DNA of 64,000 nucleotides from Bradyrhizobium sp. 138 (GTDB taxonomy: Bacteria > Pseudomonadota > Alphaproteobacteria > Rhizobiales > Xanthobacteraceae): positions 106,630 through 170,629 of the forward strand of contig NZ_JADPKT010000072.1 of the NCBI RefSeq assembly GCF_023074075.1, written 5' to 3'. The position numbers and the translations under genes were made by a program. The notes beneath the pieces are model-generated. The model did no database searches. It worked only from the letters and a program-made list of their open reading frames with translations, and was not told the DNA's origin. Of this stretch, positions 45,059 through 53,869 are shown piece after piece (position 1 is the first letter of the stretch; each line of letters begins with the position of its first letter).

Positions 45059-45822
45059 TGGCCGTGAAGCCGCTTGTGACAATTGCTGTCCCCTCTTACA
45101 ATCAAGGTCGCTTCCTTGAGGCCGCGTTGACGTCCATCTTTGTGCAGAATTTTCCCGCAGAGATCTATGTCAATGATGGCGGCTCAACCGATGAATCGGT
45201 CGAAATCATTTGTCGTTACGCTGACCGCTTGGCGGGGTGGCGCAGCCATCGCGACAACGGCCAGTCTGCCGCGATCAATGAAGGTATTGCCCGCGGTAGC
45301 GCCCCCTATGTCGCGTGGCTGAACAGCGACGACCTACTCGAGCCCGGCGCGTTAAGACGGCTGTTGTGCGCCTTGGAACAATTTCCTCAAGCACCTGCTG
45401 CCTATGGCAGGGTTTGGAACCAGACCGACGAAGGAGTGCGAACCCCGGTTTGGGTCGAACCGTTTAGCGAGCGACGCTTGGCCCTCCGATGCATCATCTC
45501 GCAGCCGGGCACCCTCATGCGCCGGACGGCATGGGAGGCTGTGGGCGGCCTCGACGATCGTTTGCGGATGGCGATGGATTACGATCTATGGTGGCGACTA
45601 TATCGCGGCTTCGCTCCACTCGCCTTTGTGAACGAATTCGTGGCAACCAATCGCGACCACAAGGGGACTAAGACGAACACCCAGCGCGTGCTGCATTATC
45701 GCGAGGCCATAGCGATCGTTCGCAAATATCACGGCCGGGTGCCGCTGAAATGGTGGCTTGCTCAACCTTACGCAGTCTGGATGAAAGCGCTCGCCAATTG
45801 GATCAAGCAGGCGCAGCATTAG
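45058..45822 (+). CDS. Family 2 glycosyltransferase
   Basis: 254 residues, starting at ATG 45058, which overlaps the fcl stop by one base. A GT-A fold is visible: VTIAVPSYNQGRFLEAALTS, VNDGGSTDESVE, HRDNGQSAAINEGIARG and the metal site WLNSDDLL. The short C-terminus has MDYDLWWRLY. It belongs to the group close to WcaA/SpsA-type enzymes. Translational coupling to fcl suggests it may use the GDP-deoxysugar made there. It converges with the transaldolase gene; the 52-bp gap has no strong terminator. Confidence 0.88.
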   Translation: MAVKPLVTIAVPSYNQGRFLEAALTSIFVQNFPAEIYVNDGGSTDESVEIICRYADRLAGWRSHRDNGQSAAINEGIARGSAPYVAWLNSDDLLEPGALRRLLCALEQFPQAPAAYGRVWNQTDEGVRTPVWVEPFSERRLALRCIISQPGTLMRRTAWEAVGGLDDRLRMAMDYDLWWRLYRGFAPLAFVNEFVATNRDHKGTKTNTQRVLHYREAIAIVRKYHGRVPLKWWLAQPYAVWMKALANWIKQAQH

Positions 45823-45874
45823 ACGTACGACACAGGCGGTCTTCAGCGAAAAGGTTTCGGTTGGCGTAGCGGGA

Positions 45875-46591
45875 CTATAGCTTGTAGCCGGCGGCAATCG
45901 CGTCGTCCGCAAACATTTTAACAGTCTCAAGCGAATAATCATCTAGGCTCTTGCCTACCAGAGGCAGTTTCTTGAGGATGTCATTGGTCACTGTGATGAT
46001 ATGGCAACCAATCGAATCCGCGTGGAATATATTGAGCAGCTCGCGCGGGCTGGCCCAGATCAGTTCCGAGGCCGGAGCGGCCTTCAGCAGTTCGACCGCA
46101 GCAGCCATCATGGCCAGCGGATCGCGGCCGGTATCGGCGACGCGACCGGCAAAGATCGATACATAGCTAGGCACATTTGGATCGAGCGCGGCGACGACGT
46201 CACGCACTTGGCCCAGGGTCATTAGCGCGGTGACGTTGAGCTTTACCTTCTTCGCGGTGAGCTTCTCGATCAGTTTGTAGCTGGTCTGGCGCTTTGTATT
46301 CATCACAGGAATCTTGACGTAAACGTTGTTGCCCCAGCTGGCAATCTCAAGCGCCTGGCGTTCCATTTCCTCAAAGTCGTCCGAGAACACTTCAAGCGAG
46401 ATTGGACGATCCGGAATGGCTTTTACGATGTCGAGGGAAAACGCTTTGTAGTCGGTGATTCCCGCCTTGCGCATGAGGGTCGGATTAGTCGTCAGACCCT
46501 TCACGAACGGCTTGGCATACATTTCCAGCATGCCGGCCCTGTCGGCACCGTCGGCGAAAATCTTTACAGTCAGATCCTCAACTTTCTTCAT
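45875..46591 (-). CDS. Transaldolase / fructose-6-phosphate aldolase family enzyme
   Basis: 238 residues. The KGLTTNPTLMRKAGI motif and the Schiff-base lysine in NNVYVKIPVMN define the small transaldolase group. Transaldolases interconvert fructose 6-phosphate and sedoheptulose 7-phosphate. Sedoheptulose 7-phosphate is the substrate of GmhA, encoded two genes upstream, so this enzyme probably feeds the heptose pathway. It is the last gene of a nine-gene overlapping chain (14-base overlap). Confidence 0.88.
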   Translation of the reverse strand: MKKVEDLTVKIFADGADRAGMLEMYAKPFVKGLTTNPTLMRKAGITDYKAFSLDIVKAIPDRPISLEVFSDDFEEMERQALEIASWGNNVYVKIPVMNTKRQTSYKLIEKLTAKKVKLNVTALMTLGQVRDVVAALDPNVPSYVSIFAGRVADTGRDPLAMMAAAVELLKAAPASELIWASPRELLNIFHADSIGCHIITVTNDILKKLPLVGKSLDDYSLETVKMFADDAIAAGYKL

Positions 46592-47126
46592 TGTTGGTCT
46601 CGCTCTCTATGATTTTTAGCGCTTCGCTTGTCGATGATACCCTATAGTCGTAGTTCGTCGGCACCGCCTCGCGATAACCGCGGTCGATAAAGATCGTCCT
46701 GCTCCCTGCCGCCCGTCCGGCATCAACATCGCCTTTGCGATCGCCGATCATATAACTGCGCGGCAGGTCAACACCGAATTCCGCCGCGCCCACAAGCAGC
46801 ATCCCTGGTTTCGGCTTGCGGCAATCACAGCCGTCGGCATTATCGTGGTAACAGACGATGAACCTATCGATAGCTGGTATCTCCCGTGCGATCGCCGCAT
46901 TAATGCTTTCCACCGTCGATTTCGGCGTCGTGCCGCGCGCGACGTCCGGCTGGTTTGTCACCACGATCAGGATGAAGCCGCGATCCTTAAGACGCTGCAA
47001 CTGACCGCCAACACTATCATAGATCTTCAGGTCCTCGACACGCGCGGGAGGATAGGATTTGCCCTCGCGAATCACAGGGTGATTCAGCACGCCGTCACGA
47101 TCGAGGAAGATAGCTCGTGTTGTCAT
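46578..47126 (-). CDS. gmhB: HAD-family heptose bisphosphate phosphatase
   Basis: 182 residues from ATG 47126; the frame to 47207 is rejected because ATGA coupling with the isomerase fits the later start. HAD motif I is IFLDRDGVLNHPV, motif II VVTNQPDVARG, the zinc loop ends CDCRKPKPGM, and motif IV is MIGDRKGDVDAG. It would dephosphorylate heptose 1,7-bisphosphate between the HddA and HddC steps. It differs clearly from the orphan GmhB at 26953. Confidence 0.88.
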   Translation of the reverse strand: MTTRAIFLDRDGVLNHPVIREGKSYPPARVEDLKIYDSVGGQLQRLKDRGFILIVVTNQPDVARGTTPKSTVESINAAIAREIPAIDRFIVCYHDNADGCDCRKPKPGMLLVGAAEFGVDLPRSYMIGDRKGDVDAGRAAGSRTIFIDRGYREAVPTNYDYRVSSTSEALKIIESETNNEES

Positions 47127-47737
47127 TTCGTCGGGTCTGTCCTGGCCGTAGATTCCCATTTGGTCTGGTTGGCCTTCAGCTTCGGATGCGAGACCAGCAG
47201 ATGCCATACCACCGCCTGGAATGCTTCCGAATGCGGGGTGACATTATCCGGGTTGACTGTCGGTACGATCACGCAGGCATCCGCGACGGTCGCCGTGTAG
47301 CCACCGTCGCGGCCCACCACGCCCATAATCTTCGTACCCACTGACTTGGCAAGCTTCAGGGCCGTCACGAGATTCGGGCTTATGTTCTTTTCCAGATTGC
47401 CACCGCCCACCGAGAACACGAAGATCGCGTCATTAGCGCGCAGCTTGCTGACCTTCAGCCATTCAGCAAAGATCGTGGCCCAACCTTCGTCATTGGTGCG
47501 CGCCGTCAGTTCCGATACGTTATCGGTGGGCGCATAGCTTTCGATGCCAACGATCTTGCGGAAGTCATTCACGGCGTGACCACAGTTGCCAGCGCTGCCG
47601 CCAACACCGAGGAAGAAGATACGCCCTCCCTCCGCCTTCACCGTTGCAAGCAGATCTGCCATCTTTTCAACCGGCGCAACATCCATCTTCGCAATGATGT
47701 CTGCCGATTCACGCATGTACTGTGCGGCGTAACTCAT
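47123..47737 (-). CDS. gmhA: Sedoheptulose 7-phosphate isomerase-like SIS protein
   Basis: 204 residues. A SIS domain with FFLGVGGSAGNCGHAVNDF and VFSVGGGNLEKNIS, of GmhA length and layout. GmhA converts sedoheptulose 7-phosphate to D-glycero-D-manno-heptose 7-phosphate, the first committed heptose step. It is coupled by 4-base overlaps to the phosphatase after it and the nucleotidyltransferase before it. Confidence 0.87.
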   Translation of the reverse strand: MSYAAQYMRESADIIAKMDVAPVEKMADLLATVKAEGGRIFFLGVGGSAGNCGHAVNDFRKIVGIESYAPTDNVSELTARTNDEGWATIFAEWLKVSKLRANDAIFVFSVGGGNLEKNISPNLVTALKLAKSVGTKIMGVVGRDGGYTATVADACVIVPTVNPDNVTPHSEAFQAVVWHLLVSHPKLKANQTKWESTARTDPTK

Positions 47738-48441
47738 GACTTCCCCTCACCCCTGAAATAGTCCGCCGCCTCGGCGAGACCTTTGTGCGAGCCGATTTCG
47801 TAAAACCGCTCCTGAACCTCGAAACCGGCGAGTTGTCCGGTCACCGACAATCGATGATAAACGTCACCCAGGTCGAACGCATCGTCGCCGCTATGCCCCG
47901 TTAGAATGTCCGCCGATAATGCACCGAGGCCGTAGTCGATATGTTTCATGTCAGGCATGGGGGCGCGCTTGTTGTACTCCACAATGACGTTGTCCGCGAA
48001 CAGAACATTGCTCTTGTCCCACTGCCCCTCATTGCGCTGCACGGTCATCAGCGCCGGCTTGCCGCTCCGCAGAAAACTTTCCTCCACGGCGGAAAAGTCG
48101 ATCGGCAGGTAGGAGTCTCCATACAGGACCAAAAATTGCGAGTCCAGAAGAGGCAATGCCTGCCTCAGAGCCCCACCGGTTCCGAGCAATTTTGGCCAAT
48201 CCTGCGAATAGGACACCGACAATCCGACAGCCAAACCGTCGCCTACCGCCTCCCGAATCTTTTCTCCGAGATAACCGACACAGAGGACCACCCGTCTGGC
48301 GCCCTGGTGGCGCAAATAGCGCAACTGTCGCAGGATGAAAGGCTCGCCGGCCACGTCAACGAGCGCCTTGGGAATCGTCTCTGTGATCGGCCTCAGCCGC
48401 GTGGCCAAGCCTCCAGCCAGGATCGCGACCGGCAGCTTCAC
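47734..48441 (-). CDS. hddC: Heptose-1-phosphate guanylyltransferase-like enzyme
   Basis: 235 residues. The nucleotidyltransferase signature AGGLATRLRPITETIPKALV, VDVAGEPFILRQL and the metal site LYGDSYLPID are present. The sequence alone shows a sugar-1-phosphate nucleotidyltransferase. The HddC assignment, making GDP-D-glycero-alpha-D-manno-heptose, rests on its neighbours hddA, gmhA and gmhB. It overlaps both adjacent genes by 4 bases. Confidence 0.8.
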   Translation of the reverse strand: MKLPVAILAGGLATRLRPITETIPKALVDVAGEPFILRQLRYLRHQGARRVVLCVGYLGEKIREAVGDGLAVGLSVSYSQDWPKLLGTGGALRQALPLLDSQFLVLYGDSYLPIDFSAVEESFLRSGKPALMTVQRNEGQWDKSNVLFADNVIVEYNKRAPMPDMKHIDYGLGALSADILTGHSGDDAFDLGDVYHRLSVTGQLAGFEVQERFYEIGSHKGLAEAADYFRGEGKS

Positions 48442-49418
48442 GAGAACAGAACCTTTGTTCCCTCGAAGTCGAAGGTGAAACGCACCTCTTCCAACCCGAC
48501 CTTGGCCATCGCATGGCGCAGCCTATTGCGGTCGCTGGCGTAGAACAACAGGAACCCGCCGCCGCCGGCGCCAACCAGCTTGCCACCCGTTGCGCCGTTC
48601 CTCATGCCAATGTCGTACCACTCGTCGATGTGGGAGTTGCTCATGCCGCCCGAGCGGCGCTTCTTGTGCTCCCAATGCTCGTGCATCAGCGCGCCGAACT
48701 CTTCTGTCTTGCCGCTCTCAAGCAACAGCTTGCTCTTTAGACCCAGCTCCTTGACAAAGTGCAGGTTGGCAATCATGTCCTTATCACTGCTCTTCGTCCT
48801 GGTGTTCTGATCCCTCAGAATCGACCCTGCGCTTCGCGAAAAGCCCGTGAAGAACAGCAATAGGTTGTCCTCCAGATCGAACTTTGTATCCATTGAAATG
48901 TTCAGCGGCACGACTTCGACACTGTCGTCGGGATTGAACGTGAAGCAGGTCAATCCGCCACAGGCGGCAATGTATTGATCCTGTTTGCCGATCGGTTCAC
49001 CGAGGCGATCGATCTCAATTTCGCAAGCGAGTTCGGCCAGATCCTTCGGATCGATGTGGCGCATGCGATGAACGTAAAGCGCTTTCAGCAGAGCTGTCGT
49101 AAAGCTGCCCGACGATCCCAGACCGGTGCCCGAAGGTATATCCGCAAGCGCCGTGATCTCGACCTGAGGCGTTTTGAAGCCCAGCATCTTGATCGCTTCG
49201 CGAATGATCGGATGCTGGACTTCACTGGTCTCCTGAATGTGCTCGAGCTGCGAGTACTTCAGATAGATGCCTTCGGTGAAAGGTCGCATCACATTGATGT
49301 AGACATACTTGTTGATCGCGCCGGCGATCAGGAAGCCGCCGTGTTCGCGGTAATACGACGGTAGATCGGTGCCGCCGCCGCCGAGGCTGATTCTCAACGG
49401 ACTACGGGTCGTAATCAT
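48438..49418 (-). CDS. hddA: D-glycero-alpha-D-manno-heptose 7-phosphate kinase
   Basis: 326 residues from ATG 49418. A GHMP kinase with SPLRISLGGGGTDLPSYYRE, the N-terminal mark of HddA, the ATP loop SGTGLGSSGSFTTALL and C-terminal LVGAGGGGFLLFYA. HddA phosphorylates the anomeric oxygen of heptose 7-phosphate with alpha stereochemistry, which commits the pathway to GDP-heptose rather than the ADP-heptose of the LPS core. It overlaps the Gfo/Idh gene by 17 bases. Confidence 0.92.
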   Translation of the reverse strand: MITTRSPLRISLGGGGTDLPSYYREHGGFLIAGAINKYVYINVMRPFTEGIYLKYSQLEHIQETSEVQHPIIREAIKMLGFKTPQVEITALADIPSGTGLGSSGSFTTALLKALYVHRMRHIDPKDLAELACEIEIDRLGEPIGKQDQYIAACGGLTCFTFNPDDSVEVVPLNISMDTKFDLEDNLLLFFTGFSRSAGSILRDQNTRTKSSDKDMIANLHFVKELGLKSKLLLESGKTEEFGALMHEHWEHKKRRSGGMSNSHIDEWYDIGMRNGATGGKLVGAGGGGFLLFYASDRNRLRHAMAKVGLEEVRFTFDFEGTKVLFS

Positions 49419-50412
49419 AACCGGATATCCTGTAAATCTCTTCGATGATACGCAGCGCCTCGATGGCATCACGCACGCTTGCGCCGGGCTGCCGCTTCAG
49501 CCGAATATCTTGTATAAACTCGGAAAATTCAACTTCCCAAGAGTTATCTTCCATCGGATATTCCCAGCTGGTCGTTTCCGGGGGGCCCATCTGCGGCAGC
49601 ATCCTGTAGAACGTCAGCCGCTCCGTGCCATAGCTGCCACCGAGGCCGTTGATATCGATTTTACCGTGGCGACCGTATATTTCGAGGGAGAACGTATTTT
49701 TCCATTCAGTGCAACTCGCATGCAAGAAAGCAACCTTACGCTCGGCAGTCTTGAGTAGCAGGAAGCCATTGTCGTCCACCGGCATCTTCCAGTAATAGGT
49801 CGCGGCGAAACCATTGACTTCGGCGAAATCGCCCAGAAACCAACGCGCCAGATCAATCAGATGCGGTCCCTGGTCGATCAACTCGCCGCCGCCTGATTTC
49901 TTCGGATCCGATCTCCATTCGCGATCGTATCCAACTCTGCCGCCGTGCCCGTACCGCGCGCGCAGGAACATCAATGGTCCCAATTCACCCGATTTGACCA
50001 GGGCCTGCGCCTTTTGCAGCGCACGATGGTAACGATGATTGAAACCGATCCGCACCAGACAACCATTCGTGGCGGCAGCCTCGGCGAGGCCGGCCAGCTC
50101 TGCTGCATTGCGCGCACCAGGCTTCTCGATCAGGATATGCTTGCCAACTCCGACCGCGCCATGCGCGATCTCGGCTAGCGTATCGTGCAAAGTTGCGATT
50201 ATCACGATTGATACGCTGGGATCGGTAATGGCCTCACGCCAATCGATCACCGCCTTGCAGCCTTGCGATGTCGCCGCCAGTCGGTCGGCCCGCTCCTGTA
50301 CTATGTCCGCACATACCACGAGCCTAGCGTTCCCGAGGGCCTTGGCACGCTTATGGCCGATCAGCCCACAGCCGATGATTGCGACGCCCGGTCCGCTCAC
50401 TTGTCTCCCCAT
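49402..50412 (-). CDS. Gfo/Idh/MocA-family sugar oxidoreductase
   Basis: 336 residues. NAD(P) binding by AIIGCGLIGHKRAKAL, then the characteristic EKPGARNAAE with its catalytic-region lysine and a C-terminal sheet (GGGELIDQGPHLIDLARWF). Such enzymes oxidise or reduce sugar carbons, often on nucleotide sugars. Position between the SDR and HddA suggests work on the heptose or on the sugar acid made by the dehydrogenase at 51263. The step is not defined. Confidence 0.85.
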   Translation of the reverse strand: MGRQVSGPGVAIIGCGLIGHKRAKALGNARLVVCADIVQERADRLAATSQGCKAVIDWREAITDPSVSIVIIATLHDTLAEIAHGAVGVGKHILIEKPGARNAAELAGLAEAAATNGCLVRIGFNHRYHRALQKAQALVKSGELGPLMFLRARYGHGGRVGYDREWRSDPKKSGGGELIDQGPHLIDLARWFLGDFAEVNGFAATYYWKMPVDDNGFLLLKTAERKVAFLHASCTEWKNTFSLEIYGRHGKIDINGLGGSYGTERLTFYRMLPQMGPPETTSWEYPMEDNSWEVEFSEFIQDIRLKRQPGASVRDAIEALRIIEEIYRISGYDYDP

Positions 50413-51266
50413 GACTTATTACGGTCACGTCCTGTGATCCGGCGAAGCGTAAAGACATCGCTGTTGTTTAATTCCTCGAGATGCTGCGGCCAGTCTTGCC
50501 AGCGGTCCCACTGAGCGGCGATCAGCTTGCCGGTGATGCCGTCGCTGTCGGCCGAGCCAAGGAACACACACAGCGCGGCGCCGACATCGAGCGGCGTTCC
50601 TCCCTCGCCTGCGATCCTCTTCATCCGGTCAAAGAATTCCTGGCCGACCCTGTCGGGACCCGCGTTGAGCAACTGCTCCATCATGTGTGTCACCAGCGCC
50701 CCAGGCGCAATTGCATTGACATCGATACGATCGTCCTTGCACTCTAACGCAAGCGATTCAGAAAATCGTACAACGGCAGCCTTCGATGCTGCATAGGCAG
50801 TAATCGCGGGCATCGGGTTGGTGGCGCCCCCCCCTGAAACATTGATGATCTTGCCATAGCGCTGGCCGCGAAACATCGACATGGCCGCGCGCGAGGCGTA
50901 GACAACACCGAATAGGTTGATGCGGATGGCGTCGATCCATTCATCCATATCGGCATTTTCGATTTTGCCCATCGGACCATAAACGCCGGCATTGTTCACC
51001 AGGATATCAAGGCGCGGAAACTCAGCCTGAACCCTGGCGAACAACCGATCGACATCTGCCAACTGGCCAACGTCGGCAGCCACGGTGATAATGCGTGAGC
51101 CACCAGCCAGGAGTGGCTCTAGCGCACGCTTCTGCTCGGCAAGCTTATCAGCACTGCGCGCGCAGAGCACCACGCTGGCTCCGTTGATGACATACTGGCG
51201 CGCAATCTCCGCGCCCAGCCCCCGGCTTGCGCCCGTTACAACAGCAGTTCGGCCCTTAAGCTTCAT
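50397..51266 (-). CDS. Short-chain dehydrogenase/reductase
   Basis: 289 residues. A classical SDR: cofactor loop TGASRGLGAEIARQY, NNAGVYGP, catalytic Ser in NVSGGGATNP and Tyr-Lys in YAASKAA. The C-terminal 50 residues are longer than usual. It is coupled to the nucleotide-sugar dehydrogenase (4-base overlap) and to the Gfo/Idh gene (16 bases), so a role in the same sugar conversion is likely. The substrate is unknown. Confidence 0.87.
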   Translation of the reverse strand: MKLKGRTAVVTGASRGLGAEIARQYVINGASVVLCARSADKLAEQKRALEPLLAGGSRIITVAADVGQLADVDRLFARVQAEFPRLDILVNNAGVYGPMGKIENADMDEWIDAIRINLFGVVYASRAAMSMFRGQRYGKIINVSGGGATNPMPAITAYAASKAAVVRFSESLALECKDDRIDVNAIAPGALVTHMMEQLLNAGPDRVGQEFFDRMKRIAGEGGTPLDVGAALCVFLGSADSDGITGKLIAAQWDRWQDWPQHLEELNNSDVFTLRRITGRDRNKSWGDK

Positions 51267-52558
51267 CGTGCTTTGCCTGCAATGATATAGTTGACCGCCG
51301 CGATCTTCGACATTTGTTTGGATGCAAAAGCATTTTGGTCGATCAGCAAAGCGCGCTTCATCGTCCGCACCAGCCTGCCAAAATCAAGTTCGCGAAATTC
51401 CGGCCACTCAGTGGCAAGCACCACGGCTTCACTGTTCACGAACACAGCATCTATCGATGGCGCGATCGTCACCAACGAATGCAGTGGGTCCGGCAGACTG
51501 GCCACCTGCGGATCGTACACGGTGATATCGGCCCCCGCCTCGATCAGCTCTCCGATGACCTCAATTGCGACAGAACGCCGTATCGCATTCGTGCCGGCCT
51601 TGTAGGCGAGACCCAGCACGCCGACCTTCTTAGCCTTGAGCGCGCCAAGCTGACCGCGCAAATGCCTAACCACCCAACCCTTGTGATAAGCATTGCTTTC
51701 GAGCACAGCCGCGAGCACCGGAACTTGAGCGCCGACGTCTTTGGCAATAATCTTCAGGAACTGCACGTCACGCGCCAGGGTGCCCCCACCGAAGGCGGCC
51801 CCTGCCCGTACATAAGCCTTCTTGCCGATACGTGGATCGAGGCGCAGCGCGCCTTCGACCTCGCTCATGTCGGCGCCTACGCCCTCGCACAACGTGGCAA
51901 CTTCGTTCGTGAAGGTAACGCAGGTCGCGAGATAGGCATTCAGCGCGTGCTTGACCATTTCCGCAGACTCGACTCTGAGCCAGAGCAGCGTATCGCAGAA
52001 TGGTTTGAGAACCGGCTCGATGACCTGCCGCGCCCAATCCTCGCGAATGCCGATAACGATACGTTCGGACTTGGTGAACACTTGTATCGCATCGCCGAGT
52101 CGCAAATTCTCCGGAGAATAGGCGAACGACACCTTGCGGCCACCGGCGACCTTGGCGAAATCCCGCTCGAGTTGCGCCGTGCTGCCGACCGGCACTTGAG
52201 ACGAGATCAGAACGACGGTCCCATCGTTCAGATGCGGAAACGTCCCTCGGATGCGATCGAGCACGTACCGGACATCAGCAACGTCGTCGTTGTCAACTGG
52301 TGTATCGAAACTCACCCATAGCAGGTCAGTCGATGCAATGGCCGCCGCCAAATCGCTTGTGAAGCTGAGATGGCCGTCGTGCAGTCCTTGCGCGAGCATC
52401 GCATCGAGACCGGGTTCGAACAGCGGCGCTTTCGCTGCACTCAATTTGGCAGCAGCCTGAGCGTCTTCGGCGAGCCCGACGGTCTTTATGCCGCGTGAAG
52501 CCAGACACGCAGCCGTCACCGATCCAAGGTGCCACAGTCCGTAAACGCAAACGGTCAT
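51263..52558 (-). CDS. UDP-glucose/GDP-mannose dehydrogenase family protein
   Basis: 431 residues from ATG 52558, which gives ATGA coupling; the open frame to 52669 overlaps the neighbour. The N-terminal NAD domain starts VCVYGLWHLGSVTAACLA. The central domain has FAYSPENLRLGDAI, and the helix VKHALNAYLATCVTFTNEVA holds the catalytic Lys region. The usual catalytic-Cys segment reads GAAFGGGTLARDVQFL, with no Cys visible at the expected GGxCLPKD position. The missing Cys suggests the protein does not catalyse full oxidation to a uronic acid. Confidence 0.78.
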   Translation of the reverse strand: MTVCVYGLWHLGSVTAACLASRGIKTVGLAEDAQAAAKLSAAKAPLFEPGLDAMLAQGLHDGHLSFTSDLAAAIASTDLLWVSFDTPVDNDDVADVRYVLDRIRGTFPHLNDGTVVLISSQVPVGSTAQLERDFAKVAGGRKVSFAYSPENLRLGDAIQVFTKSERIVIGIREDWARQVIEPVLKPFCDTLLWLRVESAEMVKHALNAYLATCVTFTNEVATLCEGVGADMSEVEGALRLDPRIGKKAYVRAGAAFGGGTLARDVQFLKIIAKDVGAQVPVLAAVLESNAYHKGWVVRHLRGQLGALKAKKVGVLGLAYKAGTNAIRRSVAIEVIGELIEAGADITVYDPQVASLPDPLHSLVTIAPSIDAVFVNSEAVVLATEWPEFRELDFGRLVRTMKRALLIDQNAFASKQMSKIAAVNYIIAGKAR

Positions 52559-53511
52559 GGGCGCGCCTCGAACACCCAGGGGTTGGCACGGAGATAGTCG
52601 AGAGTGATCTCTATGCCATGCTTGATCGAGACCTTCGGCCTCCAGCCCAGGGCACGAATGCGGCTGCAATCGAGGAAGATGAAGGGATTGTCGCCGATCC
52701 AGCCACGTTCACCACCGGTATATTCAAGCTTCGGCTCCAGTTGCAGCCGCTTCGATATCCAACCGATCGACTGATTGACTTCACAATACTCGTCCTGGCC
52801 GAGGTTGAAGATATTCACTCGATCGGTGGCGCGTTCGATGGCAATGAAGATAGCGTCGATGCAGTCCTGCACATAGAGGTAGGACTTGCGCTGCTTGCCG
52901 TTGCCAAGCACTTCGAGCCTCGACGGGTCGGCGGCAAGCTTCTGGTAGAAGTCGAACACATGGCCGTGGGTGTAGCGTTCGCCAAGAATCGAGACGAAAC
53001 GGAAGATGAAGCCTTGGAAGTCAAAGCCCTCGCAATAGGAGGTGATCAGCCCTTCCGCTGCGATCTTCGAATTGCCGTACAGCGAAGTCTGCACCGGGAA
53101 CGGCGCATCCTCTGGTGTCGGAAACACCTTGGCCTCTCCATAGACTGAGCCGGTCGACGAGAAGGCAATCCTTTTGATGCCATGGACGCGCATCGCCTCC
53201 AGCACGTTGAAGGTCGCGATCAGATTCTGCTCGATGTCCTTAAATGGATGGTGCGTGCCAAACCGAACGTCTGCGTTCGCCGCCAAATGAAAGACCATAT
53301 CGCAACCCGCGATGGACGTACGTAGCACATCGTTATTCAACAAGTCGCCTTCGATCAGCTTGAAATTGGCCGACATCAACGCACCTTTGAGGAAGCGGCT
53401 TTGTCCGGTGACGAAATTGTCATAGCCGACGACACTGTGGCCAGCTGCAAGCAGCCTATCAACGAGATTGCTGCCGATGAAGCCAGAAGCGCCGGTTACG
53501 AATGCCCGCAT
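52555..53511 (-). CDS. NAD-dependent nucleotide-sugar epimerase/dehydratase
   Basis: 318 residues from ATG 53511 after GGGGGATG. TGASGFIGSNLVDRL, FHLAANADVRFGTHHP, SSTGSVYGEAKVFP and the Tyr-Lys pair in SLYGNSKIAAE mark an extended SDR of the GalE/UDP-glucuronate-epimerase type. It is the first gene of the nine-gene overlapping chain, and the promoter should lie in 53512-53869. Confidence 0.88.
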   Translation of the reverse strand: MRAFVTGASGFIGSNLVDRLLAAGHSVVGYDNFVTGQSRFLKGALMSANFKLIEGDLLNNDVLRTSIAGCDMVFHLAANADVRFGTHHPFKDIEQNLIATFNVLEAMRVHGIKRIAFSSTGSVYGEAKVFPTPEDAPFPVQTSLYGNSKIAAEGLITSYCEGFDFQGFIFRFVSILGERYTHGHVFDFYQKLAADPSRLEVLGNGKQRKSYLYVQDCIDAIFIAIERATDRVNIFNLGQDEYCEVNQSIGWISKRLQLEPKLEYTGGERGWIGDNPFIFLDCSRIRALGWRPKVSIKHGIEITLDYLRANPWVFEARP

Positions 53512-53869
53512 ACATCCCCCTTGAAAGACCCAGACCAACTCCAGCAGAAGCCGGTTCTGCCGCCAGCACGGTTGAGAAGACCACAGCAACTGCGGCCGCC
53601 TGCCGCATCATATCGGCCAAGGATAGATCACAAGCAAGGTCAAAAAGATAGTTCAATCCCGCGATGGCGAAACAGCGCAGCAGTTGCACACCGATCCGCC
53701 TGGAAAGTGGAAACTTCGAGGCGGAAATTTCAACCGCCATAGAAGCAAGAACGTCAAAGTCGCCGACACAGAGGCATGGTCATGCAAGTCAGGAAATCGT
53801 CCAAAAGGCGAGCGAATTAACGATCCGGACAGGCTCCGTAACTTATGGCCGCTTCCAAAATAGCAAAGC
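53512..53869. promoter_or_regulatory. Upstream region of the nine-gene heptose chain
   Basis: 358 bp between two minus-strand genes. A short open frame overlapping the epimerase start (53459-53740) has no ribosome-binding site and is not called. The promoter for the long overlapping chain presumably lies here. I recognise no specific motif. Confidence 0.35.

Noticed and set aside
53459..53740. Minus-strand frame with a signal-peptide-like stretch overlapping the start of the sugar epimerase
   Set aside because: No ribosome-binding site, no recognisable mature domain, and it overlaps a confident gene start.
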